Shown here piece by piece: positions 52,151-59,525 of a DNA stretch of 64,000 nucleotides (positions within the stretch are counted from its first letter, which is position 1; the number at the start of each line of letters is the position of its first letter). The notes below the pieces were generated by a model. That model did not search any database, had not been told where the DNA came from, and saw only the letters and a list, made by a program, of their open reading frames with translations. Source of the stretch: Sphingomonas donggukensis (GTDB lineage Bacteria; Pseudomonadota; Alphaproteobacteria; Sphingomonadales; Sphingomonadaceae); contig NZ_CP098401.1 of assembly GCF_023674425.1 (NCBI RefSeq), positions 1,178,001 to 1,242,000 on the forward strand, read 5' to 3'. A program made the position numbers and the translations under genes.

Positions 52151-52582
52151 TCATGCCGCCGCCGCCAGCCCGCGCGGGATCAGCGCGTTGAGGTCGACGA
52201 CCAGCACCGGCTCGCCGTCGCGCTCGATCAGGCCGAGCGCGACCCGGCGCCAAGCCGGCGACAGGCCGATGCCGCCCGCCAGCGGCTGGCGCACGAACGG
52301 CGCGATATCGTCGAGGGCATCGACCAGCATCGCGTAATGATGCCCCTCGTCATGGACGATGATGGCGCGGCCCGAGGCGCTGCGCCCCTCCAGCCCCAGT
52401 GCGGCGCGGGTATCGACGACGGTCACCACCCGGCTGCGCAGCGCGGCGAGACCGCGGACCTGGTCGGGCGCGCGCGGCACGGCGGTGACCTCGCCGATAT
52501 CGACCACCGATTCGACCTGCGCAGAGGCGATGGCGACGGTGCGACCGGCGACGTGGGCGATCAGGTAGAGGTCTTCCATCAT
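52151..52582 (-). CDS. cheW: Chemotaxis adaptor CheW
   Basis: A 143-residue CheW domain coupling receptors to CheA (AGRTVAIASAQVESVVDIGEVTAVPRAPDQVRGLAALRSRVVTVVDTRAALG). The start is in an ATGATG pair and overlaps the cheA stop as ATGA. Its C-terminal half (VLVVDLNALIP) is typical. It is part of the cheA-cheW-cheY-cheB-cheR order. Confidence 0.9.
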   Translation of the reverse strand: MMEDLYLIAHVAGRTVAIASAQVESVVDIGEVTAVPRAPDQVRGLAALRSRVVTVVDTRAALGLEGRSASGRAIIVHDEGHHYAMLVDALDDIAPFVRQPLAGGIGLSPAWRRVALGLIERDGEPVLVVDLNALIPRGLAAAA

Positions 52583-54882
52583 GCGGCGGTTCCAGAGACC
52601 CGGGCCGCCACCGCGGCGAGGATGGCATTGCGGTCGTAGCGGTAGATTCCGCCGATACCGCCCGGTGCGTGGGCCAGGCGAATGACGGCGCCCCCGCCCT
52701 CCCCGCCCGCATCGCCGGGCTCGTCCAGTCGCAGCACCGCCGCGGGCGCATCGCCGCGGCCCAGCGTCGCCGTCACGCGGTATCCGGCCTGTTCCAGCAT
52801 CGGGCGGACGAAATGCGTCAACCAGGCGGCATCGCCCTCGATCAGGCAGAGCGGACGTTCGTCGGCGGTGCCGGCGGACGCGGCGTGGGTGGCGAACAGC
52901 CAGTGCGGGTCGAGCAGCTCGACCGGCTGGTCGTCGATCAGCACCACGCCCGAAACCAGGCCGACGCCGACCGAGGACACCGCATCGGCGGGCAGGGTCA
53001 CGATATCCAGCGGCTCGGCGATGGCGTAGGCGAGTTCGCTCGCCCCGTCCTTCAGCCGCAGGATGCCGACGGTGCCGTGTCCGGCGGGATCGACGACCGC
53101 GGCGATCGGAATGATGTGGCCGTCGACGGTCAGGCGCAGGCGCCCGGCGGCATGCGAAATGGCATCGGGCGCGGCGCTTTCCACGCGGTCGACGATGGCC
53201 AGCGCGATGGCGCGCACCCGATCGTCGAGGTCGCGGAACATCAGCGCCGATACGGTCGGATCGGCGATCTTTTCGCTGTCGTCCTCGAACGCGGCGACCC
53301 GCTCGAACTGGAGCCCGGCGTCGTTTGCGAACCCGGCGCAGTCGAGCAGCAGCATCGGGCGCCCGGTGTCGGGCAGGGTCTGGCCCGCGAACAGGCCGCA
53401 CGCCATCACCGCGGGCGCGGCGGGCTTTACCACCAGCTCCTCGGCGTCCAGCACCGCGTCGACCGCGACGGCATAGCTGCCGACGCCGATCCCCACGATC
53501 ACCAGCATCCGCGGCTGCGCGGACGCCGGTGCGGCGAGCCGTAGTCGTCCCGCGAGATCGACCAGCGGCAGGCGGCGATCGCGGACGGTCACCACCTGGC
53601 TGTCGCCGATCTGGTCGATGCGGATCGCCTCGCCATGTTCGCTCACGATCTCCTCGATCGCCTGGCGGGGGATAGCGAACCGCTGGTCGCCCGCGCCGAC
53701 GACGATCGTCGGGATGATCGACAGCGTCAGCGGCACGTGGATGGCGATGCGCAGGCCGTGGCCGACGACGCTGTCCAGTTCGATCCGCCCGCCGATCTGT
53801 TCGATCGCGGTGCGCACGATGTCCATGCCGACGCCGCGCCCTGACACGTCGGAGACGATATCCTTGCTCGACAGGCCCGGCTCGAACACCAGCTCGCGCT
53901 TGGCCTTGGCGCTCAGCGCGCGCAGTTCGCGCTCGTCGCGGGCGCCGTTCGCGACCAGCTTCGCGATCAGGCGGTCGGTGTCGATCCCCTGCCCGTCGTC
54001 GGCGATCTCGATCACGATCTGGTTGCCCGACTGGCGCGCGCTGACGGTCAGGCGCCCGTTCTCGCGCTTGCCGGCGGCTCGGCGGATCGCGGGCGGCTCG
54101 ATACCGTGGTCGATCGAATTGCGGATGATATGGACCAGCGGGTCGCGCATCACCTCGATCATCTCGCGGTCGAGCTCGACGTCGGCGCCCTCGATGTGCA
54201 GCGTCACCGACTTGCCGAGGCTGGCGGCGGTGTCGCGCACCATCCGCGGCAGGGCCGAGAACAGCGCGTCCACGGTCTGCATCCGGGTCCGGGTGACGGT
54301 ATCACGCATGTCGGCGACGGTCGCCGACAGCCGCTCCAGCGCCGCCTCCAGCGCCGGATCGGGATCCTCGTCGCGCACGCGCCGGGCGAGTTCGTTGCGG
54401 GCGAGCACCATGTCCGACATGCCCGACATCATCCGGTCGAGCAGGTCGACGTTCAGGCGGACGCTGCGCGCCGGCGCGCGCGGCCCCGTCGGCGCAGTGG
54501 CGACAATCGCCTCCTGCCCCTCGGCCAGCGCGGCGATCAGCATGTCCTCGCCACTGTCGTCCAGCGCGACTTCGGCATCGATAGCCTCGGCCAGCTCGCC
54601 GATGCGGTCGACGATCGCCAGGACGGCGTTGACGAGTGCGCGGTCGGGCGTGCGGGTGCCGTCGCGCACCGCGGCCAACACGTCCTCCGCAGCATGGCTC
54701 AGCCGCGCGAGCCGCGGCAGGTCGAGGAAGCCGCAGCTGCCCTTGACGGTATGGACGAAGCGGAAGATCGCATCGAGCCGCGCGCGATCGGCCGGATCAG
54801 CCTCCCACGCGACGATCTCACCCGAGAGAGCCTCGAGCGTCTCGCGCGTTTCGGCAATGAATTCCTGAAGAAGCTCGTCCAT
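52579..54882 (-). CDS. cheA: Chemotaxis histidine kinase CheA with receiver-like C-terminal remnant
   Basis: A 767-residue kinase. Hpt domain with phospho-acceptor His44 (FVHTVKGSCGFLD); there is no clear P2 domain. Dimerisation helices (about 145-205), ATPase domain with HIIRNSIDHGIE, ADDGQGID and GRGVGMDIV, then a CheW-like domain (about 385-520) and a further CheW-like module (about 540-670). The last ~95 residues begin PLCLIEGDAAWLTHFVRPMLEQ and resemble the first half of a receiver but lack a phospho-acceptor Asp. The ATG at 54882 follows GGGGA; a GTG at 54897 is possible. Confidence 0.9.
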   Translation of the reverse strand: MDELLQEFIAETRETLEALSGEIVAWEADPADRARLDAIFRFVHTVKGSCGFLDLPRLARLSHAAEDVLAAVRDGTRTPDRALVNAVLAIVDRIGELAEAIDAEVALDDSGEDMLIAALAEGQEAIVATAPTGPRAPARSVRLNVDLLDRMMSGMSDMVLARNELARRVRDEDPDPALEAALERLSATVADMRDTVTRTRMQTVDALFSALPRMVRDTAASLGKSVTLHIEGADVELDREMIEVMRDPLVHIIRNSIDHGIEPPAIRRAAGKRENGRLTVSARQSGNQIVIEIADDGQGIDTDRLIAKLVANGARDERELRALSAKAKRELVFEPGLSSKDIVSDVSGRGVGMDIVRTAIEQIGGRIELDSVVGHGLRIAIHVPLTLSIIPTIVVGAGDQRFAIPRQAIEEIVSEHGEAIRIDQIGDSQVVTVRDRRLPLVDLAGRLRLAAPASAQPRMLVIVGIGVGSYAVAVDAVLDAEELVVKPAAPAVMACGLFAGQTLPDTGRPMLLLDCAGFANDAGLQFERVAAFEDDSEKIADPTVSALMFRDLDDRVRAIALAIVDRVESAAPDAISHAAGRLRLTVDGHIIPIAAVVDPAGHGTVGILRLKDGASELAYAIAEPLDIVTLPADAVSSVGVGLVSGVVLIDDQPVELLDPHWLFATHAASAGTADERPLCLIEGDAAWLTHFVRPMLEQAGYRVTATLGRGDAPAAVLRLDEPGDAGGEGGGAVIRLAHAPGGIGGIYRYDRNAILAAVAARVSGTAA

Positions 54883-54936
54883 CGGTCCCCGCCGCACTGA
54901 CGGACGATCCTTGGACGATGCTGGTTAAGGCGCCGT

Positions 54937-55578
54937 TTACGCCGCGCCCAGAATTGCGCCGAACATTAGCACGGGTGAGTCTGCGTCGGACACCTGGAGC
55001 TCGCCGCCGCCCTCCAGCACCAGCGACCGGGCGAGGTGCGCCGCCGCCGACCGCGCCGATACCGCCCCGTCGCCCTCACCGCTCAGCGTCGCGCGGATTT
55101 CCTCGTCGAGGATGATGCGCTGACCCTCCGCGCGGATCACGATCTCGACATGATCGCCGACCGTCTCAGCCCCTATATCCAGCTGCCCGCCGCGCACCAG
55201 CGCGTCGCCGCCTATCATCGCGAGGTTCAGCAAAACCTTGATGGCGCCCTTGGGTAGCGTCTCTTCCTCCACCATCCAGCCGACCTTGACGCGGTGGTTG
55301 TCGCCGAACAGCCCGCTGATCGCTGCGCGCGCTTCCCGCGTGTCGACGCTCTCGCCGAATCCGCCCGCCGCGCCGAACGCTAGGCGGAAGAATTTCAGCT
55401 TGTTTGCCGATGCCTTCGCGCTTTCCGACAGCAGTTCCAGGCAGCGCGCGCGCATCTCCGGGTCGTGCTCGTCAGCCAGCAGCTCCAGCCCGTTGTTGAG
55501 CGCGCCGACCGGGCTCAGCAGGTCGTGGCACAGGCGCGAACAGAGCACGCTGGCGAAATCGGTAGGGGACAGGGTCAA
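54937..55578 (-). CDS. chpT: Histidine phosphotransferase ChpT
   Basis: A ~213-residue dimeric phosphotransferase of the CckA-ChpT-CtrA cell-cycle relay. The phospho-acceptor His is in LCSRLCHDLLSPVGALNNGLELL. The C-terminal ATPase-like fold (AIKVLLNLAMIGGDAL...VIRAEGQRI) is degenerate, as in ChpT. I place the start at TTG 55578, behind CGGGAG, where the family N-terminus begins (MTLSPTDFASVL); a GTG at 55602 would add eight residues but has no ribosome site. It lies 54 nt upstream of cheA on the same strand. Confidence 0.9.
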   Translation of the reverse strand: MTLSPTDFASVLCSRLCHDLLSPVGALNNGLELLADEHDPEMRARCLELLSESAKASANKLKFFRLAFGAAGGFGESVDTREARAAISGLFGDNHRVKVGWMVEEETLPKGAIKVLLNLAMIGGDALVRGGQLDIGAETVGDHVEIVIRAEGQRIILDEEIRATLSGEGDGAVSARSAAAHLARSLVLEGGGELQVSDADSPVLMFGAILGAA

Positions 55579-55630
55579 GGCGTTGGGCTCCCGGCAATCC
55601 ACCGGCTTTACGCGGACCTTGGCCGCCGCC

Positions 55631-55675
55631 GCAACCGGCTTGGCCGCAACCGGCTTGGCCGCAAGCGGCTCAGCC
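55631..55675. repeat. 15-bp tandem repeat, three units
   Basis: Three head-to-tail units of GCAACCGGCTTGGCC (the third with three changes, GCAAGCGGCTCAGCC) lie between chpT and the JAMM gene and run into the end of the latter. It is a local slippage-type repeat with no obvious function; on the minus strand it lies in the chpT leader. Confidence 0.85.
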
Positions 55676-56080
55676 TTCGTCGATCACGAGCGGGACGGGA
55701 TCGAACCGCCCGTGGATCGCGCCCGCGGCCACCGCGCGAAACGCGGCGAGCGCCCCGCCGCCGGCGATCACCCACAGCCAGCCGTCCGGCGCCGCCGCGG
55801 CGGCGTCGCGTAGTGAGGGCGTGGCGGTGCCCGAGGGGTGCGAATGGTAGCAACCGGCGATCCGCGGCCCACCGCCGCGCGCGGCACGGTGGGCGGCGAG
55901 CAGCGCGGCGGAATCGATCTCGAACGCGCGGTGGGGGGTTTCGGCGACGTTCGCACAGCGAAGGGCGGTGTCGATTCGCGTCGCGCTGCCGAACAGGAGG
56001 CCGCACACTTCGCGACTCCCGCCGGCGCGCGCTTCGGCGAGGATGGCGTCCGCCACCGATCTTGAAATCCTGAGCGTCAT
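55670..56080 (-). CDS. JAMM/Mov34 (MPN+) metalloprotease-like protein
   Basis: A 136-residue stand-alone JAB domain. The zinc motif is complete: Glu in REVCGLLFG, then HSHPSGTATPSLRD (HxHP...SxxD). Bacterial members remove small C-terminal tags or act with ubiquitin-like sulfur carriers in sulfur metabolism; which applies here is not known. An ATG at 56086 could add two residues. It lies only ~15 nt from the divergent rluD start. Confidence 0.88.
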   Translation of the reverse strand: MTLRISRSVADAILAEARAGGSREVCGLLFGSATRIDTALRCANVAETPHRAFEIDSAALLAAHRAARGGGPRIAGCYHSHPSGTATPSLRDAAAAAPDGWLWVIAGGGALAAFRAVAAGAIHGRFDPVPLVIDEG

Positions 56081-56098
56081 CCCCATCTCGCGTGCCAC

Positions 56099-57046
56099 AT
56101 GGACCGGGGGGTTTCCACTATCGAAGCGCGCATCGCCGCCTCTGCCGATGGCTGGAGGCTTGATCGCGCGCTGGCCGATGCAGTCCCGGCGATGTCGCGC
56201 GAGCGGCTGAAGGCGCTGATCTCGACCGGGCAGGTCACCGGTCCCGACGGCCTGATCCGAGATCCGGCACGAAAGGCCGCTGCCGATGCGGTGTTCACGA
56301 TTCTGGTGCCCGACCCAGCGCCCGCCCACAATGAAGCGCAGGCGATCGATCTGGTGGTGGCGTATGAGGACGAGCATCTGATCGTGATCGACAAGCCCGC
56401 GGGCCTCGTCGTCCATCCCGCGGCGGGCAATCCCGACGGGACGCTGGTCAACGCGCTGCTCCATCATTGCGGGGGATCGCTGTCGGGCATCGGCGGGGTC
56501 GCGCGTCCCGGGATCGTCCACCGGATCGACAAGGACACGTCGGGGCTGATGGTGGCCGCCAAGACCGACCGCGCGCACGTCGGCCTCGCCCGCCAGTTCA
56601 AGGCGCACAGCATCGACCGCCGCTACAAGGCGATCGTTTCGGGGCGTCCGTCGCCAAGCGAAGGCACCGTCGACGCGCCGCTCGCCCGCAGCGCGCAAAA
56701 CCGCAAGAAGGTCGCGATCGTGCCGAACGGCAAACGCGCGGTAACGCACTACCGCATGGTCCGCCCGCTTCGGGAGGCGGCGCTCGTCGAATGCCGGCTG
56801 GAAACCGGGCGCACGCATCAGGTGCGCGTCCACATGACGTCGATCGGCCACGGCTTGCTCGGCGACCCGGTTTACGGTAGAACAAAACCGGCCCATAGGG
56901 CGCTGCTGGAAACGCTGGATTTCCGCCGGCAGGCATTGCACGCGGCGCATCTGGGGTTCATCCACCCGCTCACAAGTAACGCTTTGGCGTTCGATAGCGA
57001 AATGCCTGCTGACATGCAGGAACTGTTCAACCAGCTTCTCGTATAG
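56099..57046 (+). CDS. rluD: 23S rRNA pseudouridine synthase, RluD type
   Basis: A 315-residue enzyme: N-terminal S4 RNA-binding domain (RLDRALADAVPAMSRERLKALISTGQV), then the RluA-type catalytic domain with the active Asp in VHRIDKDTSGL. The family fit is closest to RluD (1911/1915/1917 of 23S rRNA); RluC remains a remote alternative. It starts ~18 bp from the divergent JAMM gene, so both share a very small promoter region. rpoH follows after 55 nt. Confidence 0.9.
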   Translation: MDRGVSTIEARIAASADGWRLDRALADAVPAMSRERLKALISTGQVTGPDGLIRDPARKAAADAVFTILVPDPAPAHNEAQAIDLVVAYEDEHLIVIDKPAGLVVHPAAGNPDGTLVNALLHHCGGSLSGIGGVARPGIVHRIDKDTSGLMVAAKTDRAHVGLARQFKAHSIDRRYKAIVSGRPSPSEGTVDAPLARSAQNRKKVAIVPNGKRAVTHYRMVRPLREAALVECRLETGRTHQVRVHMTSIGHGLLGDPVYGRTKPAHRALLETLDFRRQALHAAHLGFIHPLTSNALAFDSEMPADMQELFNQLLV

Positions 57047-57101
57047 ATATTGTGCGGTGCCGCGGAACGGCGGGTGCGCGCTGAAGGGAGAATTCGAGGT
57101 C

Positions 57102-58004
57102 ATGGCAAACGGCAGCAACGTCCCGGCGACGATTCCTGCACTCGGCGGGGAGCAGAGCCTCAACCGCTATCTGGCCGAGATCAAGAAATTCCCGATTCTG
57201 GCGCCCGAGCAGGAGTACATGCTCGCCAAGCGGTTTCAGGAGCATGGCGACCCTGAGGCCGCGGCCCAGCTGGTCACCAGCCACCTGCGCCTCGTCGCGA
57301 AGATCGCGATGGGTTATCGCGGCTACGGCCTTCCGGTCAGCGAGCTGATTTCCGAGGGCAACATCGGCTTGATGCAGGGTGTGAAGAAATTCGAGCCCGA
57401 TCGCGGTTTTCGCCTCGCAACCTATGCGATGTGGTGGATCCGCGCGTCGATCCAGGAATTCATCCTGCGCAGCTGGTCGCTGGTGAAGATGGGCACGACC
57501 GCGGCGCAGAAGAAGCTGTTCTTCAACCTGCGCCGGATGAAGTCGAAGCTGGATGCGTTCGAGGACGGCGACCTGTCACCCGAGCACCTCACCAAGATCG
57601 CGACTGACCTGGGCGTAACCGAGGATGAGGTGACCTCGATGAACCGCCGCATGGCGATGGGCGGCGACACGTCGCTGAACGTGCCGATGCGCGAAGATGG
57701 CGAGGGTCAGTGGCAGGACTGGCTGGCCGACGATGCGCCGCTGCAGGACACGATCGTCGCCGACGCGCAGGAAAAGACCGTGCGTCACGACATGCTGGTC
57801 GAGGCGATGGACGACCTGAACGATCGGGAGAAGTTCATCCTGACCGAACGTCGCCTGACCGACGAGCCCAAGACGCTGGAGGAACTGAGCCAGGTGTACG
57901 GCGTCAGCCGCGAGCGCGTCCGCCAGATCGAGGTGCGGGCGTTCGAGAAGCTGCAGAAGGCGATGATGCGCCTGGCCGGCGGCAAGCGACTGCTTGCCGT
58001 CTGA
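57102..58004 (+). CDS. rpoH: RNA polymerase sigma-32 factor RpoH
   Basis: A 300-residue heat-shock sigma factor. Region 2 (LISEGNIGLMQGVKKFEPDRGFRLATYAMWWIRASIQEFILRSW) is followed by the RpoH box QKKLFFNLRRMK, specific to RpoH. Region 4 with helix-turn-helix is SQVYGVSRERVRQIEVRAFEKL. The ATG at 57102 follows GAGG. Alphaproteobacteria often have two RpoH proteins; whether this is the only one cannot be told from this window. Confidence 0.95.
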   Translation: MANGSNVPATIPALGGEQSLNRYLAEIKKFPILAPEQEYMLAKRFQEHGDPEAAAQLVTSHLRLVAKIAMGYRGYGLPVSELISEGNIGLMQGVKKFEPDRGFRLATYAMWWIRASIQEFILRSWSLVKMGTTAAQKKLFFNLRRMKSKLDAFEDGDLSPEHLTKIATDLGVTEDEVTSMNRRMAMGGDTSLNVPMREDGEGQWQDWLADDAPLQDTIVADAQEKTVRHDMLVEAMDDLNDREKFILTERRLTDEPKTLEELSQVYGVSRERVRQIEVRAFEKLQKAMMRLAGGKRLLAV

Positions 58005-58059
58005 CCCCTGTCGCAGGCGGGGTTGAAACCCGCGGGCGATTGCTCCTAGGCGTCGGGTG

Positions 58060-58794
58060 ATGCCAGCCCACGCCCGCACCACCACCGCACGCCGCCGTCG
58101 AAAGACGGGCCCGACGCTGACCCAGCGAATTATGCGCTGGATCGGAGCAGTCGTGCTCGCCTTCCTGCTCGCATCGGTCGGGATGACGATCCTCTACCGC
58201 TTCGTGCCGCCGCCGATTACCTGGACGATGATCGGCGACGTCATCGGCGGGCACGGCGTGACCAAGGACTGGGTGCCGCTCAGCCGGATCGACGGCGACA
58301 TGCCCCGCGCGGCGATTGCGGCGGAGGATTCGCGATTCTGCGCGCATTCGGGCTTCGACTATAAGGCGATCGCGGCGGCGGCGTATCGCAACAGCAAGGG
58401 CGGGCGCATCCGCGGCGGATCGACGATCAGCCAGCAGACCGCGAAGAACGTCTTCCTGTTCCAGGGCGGCGGCTATGCGCGCAAGGCGCTGGAGGCGTAT
58501 TTCACGGTCCTGATCGAGACGATCTGGGGCAAGCGCCGGATCATGGAAGTCTATCTGAACGTCGCGGAGACGGGCATCGGCACCTACGGGGTCGAGGCCG
58601 GGTCGCGGCGCTATTTCCGGCATGGTGCGGGCACAATGACCCCGCGCGAGGCGGCGCAGCTGGCGGCGGTGCTGCCGCTCCCCAAGAAGCGCGCGGGGAT
58701 CAGCCCCACGGGGTTCACGCGCCGATATGGCAACACGATCAGCCGGCGGATCGGGGTCGTGCGGAACGACGGGCTCGATGCCTGCCTGAAATAG
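58060..58794 (+). CDS. mtgA: Monofunctional biosynthetic peptidoglycan transglycosylase
   Basis: A 244-residue GT51 enzyme polymerising lipid II glycans in the inner membrane. N-terminal membrane helix (about 25-48), catalytic Glu in AAEDSRFCAHSGFD, GGSTISQQTAKN, and KRRIMEVYLNVAE. There is no transpeptidase domain, as expected for MtgA. The ATG at 58060 directly follows a GTG that could add one residue. It lies 55 nt after rpoH. Confidence 0.95.
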   Translation: MPAHARTTTARRRRKTGPTLTQRIMRWIGAVVLAFLLASVGMTILYRFVPPPITWTMIGDVIGGHGVTKDWVPLSRIDGDMPRAAIAAEDSRFCAHSGFDYKAIAAAAYRNSKGGRIRGGSTISQQTAKNVFLFQGGGYARKALEAYFTVLIETIWGKRRIMEVYLNVAETGIGTYGVEAGSRRYFRHGAGTMTPREAAQLAAVLPLPKKRAGISPTGFTRRYGNTISRRIGVVRNDGLDACLK

Positions 58795-58796
58795 GA

Positions 58797-58839
58797 TAGG
58801 GCCGGAGCCGCAGGCTTTGCGCCCACGACTCCAGCCCTA
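58797..58839. terminator. Inverted repeat between mtgA and a convergent small gene
   Basis: TAGGGCCGGAG (58797-58807) and CTCCAGCCCTA (58829-58839) form an 11-bp stem with one wobble or mismatch, starting 2 nt after the mtgA stop. There is no long T run, so this is only a likely bidirectional terminator. Confidence 0.4.
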
Positions 58840-58856
58840 CATCTACGCGAATGGCG

Positions 58857-59117
58857 TTACTCGACGGCCTTCTTGGCTGAATCGCCGACGTCCTTCGCGG
58901 CGGACCCGACGTCCTTGGCCGCGGCGGTGATGGCGTTGTTCTTGCGCGTCTCGCTGCTGTTCTGGGTCAGCAGGAAGAAGGCACCGACCGCGACCACGAT
59001 CAGGACGATCAGCCCGATCAGCAGCCCGCCGCCGCCACCGCTCCGCTCGACGACGGTCGTGGTGTGCACAGGCTGTTCACGGACGACAGTCGTCTCGGTC
59101 ACTCGATCATCGCTCAT
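58857..59117 (-). CDS. Small single-helix membrane protein of unknown function
   Basis: An 86-residue protein: a polar Thr/Val-rich N-terminus, a Gly run (SGGGGG), one membrane helix (about 32-51), and an Ala/Lys-rich C-terminal helix with repeated AAKDVGSAAKDVGDSAKKA (heptad-like, LEA-like). It converges with mtgA. It follows no obvious operon and its promoter would lie in the ~80 bp before ybaB. Function unknown; it may be an envelope or stress protein. Confidence 0.7.
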   Translation of the reverse strand: MSDDRVTETTVVREQPVHTTTVVERSGGGGGLLIGLIVLIVVAVGAFFLLTQNSSETRKNNAITAAAKDVGSAAKDVGDSAKKAVE

Positions 59118-59197
59118 TACGCATCCCCTTCATTACACTTGATGATGGGGCGATAACGGCGCCGCGCGAATTACGTTCCCGCCGCGCAACGATCGCA

Positions 59198-59521
59198 TCA
59201 GAACGGCAGCTTGAAGCCCGGGGGCAGCGGCAGGCCGCTGGTCATCTTGCCCATCTCCGCCTGCGATGCGGCATCCGCCTTCGCCTTGGCGTCGTTGAAG
59301 GCGGCGACGACCAGATCCTCGACCATCTGCTTCTCGCTCGGCTGCAGCAACGACGCGTCGATGTCGATCGCGATGATGCGGCCCTTCGCCGACGCCTTCA
59401 CCTTGACCAGACCGCCGCCCGACGCGCCCTCGACCTCGATCTCGTCGAGATTGGCCTGCGCCTTGGTCAGCTCGGCCTGGACGTTCTGCGCCATCGCCAT
59501 GATGTCTTCGATGCTCTTCAC
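59198..59521 (-). CDS. ybaB: YbaB/EbfC nucleoid-associated protein
   Basis: A 107-residue homodimeric DNA-binding protein. The family core EIEVEGASGGGLVKVKASAKGRIIAIDIDASLL and a Met/Pro-rich C-terminus (MTSGLPLPPGFKLPF) are clear. It lies 4 nt after dnaX on the same strand, the usual dnaX-ybaB arrangement (often followed by recR, which is not here). Confidence 0.94.
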   Translation of the reverse strand: MKSIEDIMAMAQNVQAELTKAQANLDEIEVEGASGGGLVKVKASAKGRIIAIDIDASLLQPSEKQMVEDLVVAAFNDAKAKADAASQAEMGKMTSGLPLPPGFKLPF

Positions 59522-59525
59522 TGCT

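Noticed and set aside
58005..58059. Hairpin GCGGGGTT-GAA-ACCCGC between rpoH and mtgA as a terminator
   Set aside because: Short stem and no T tract; not enough to call.
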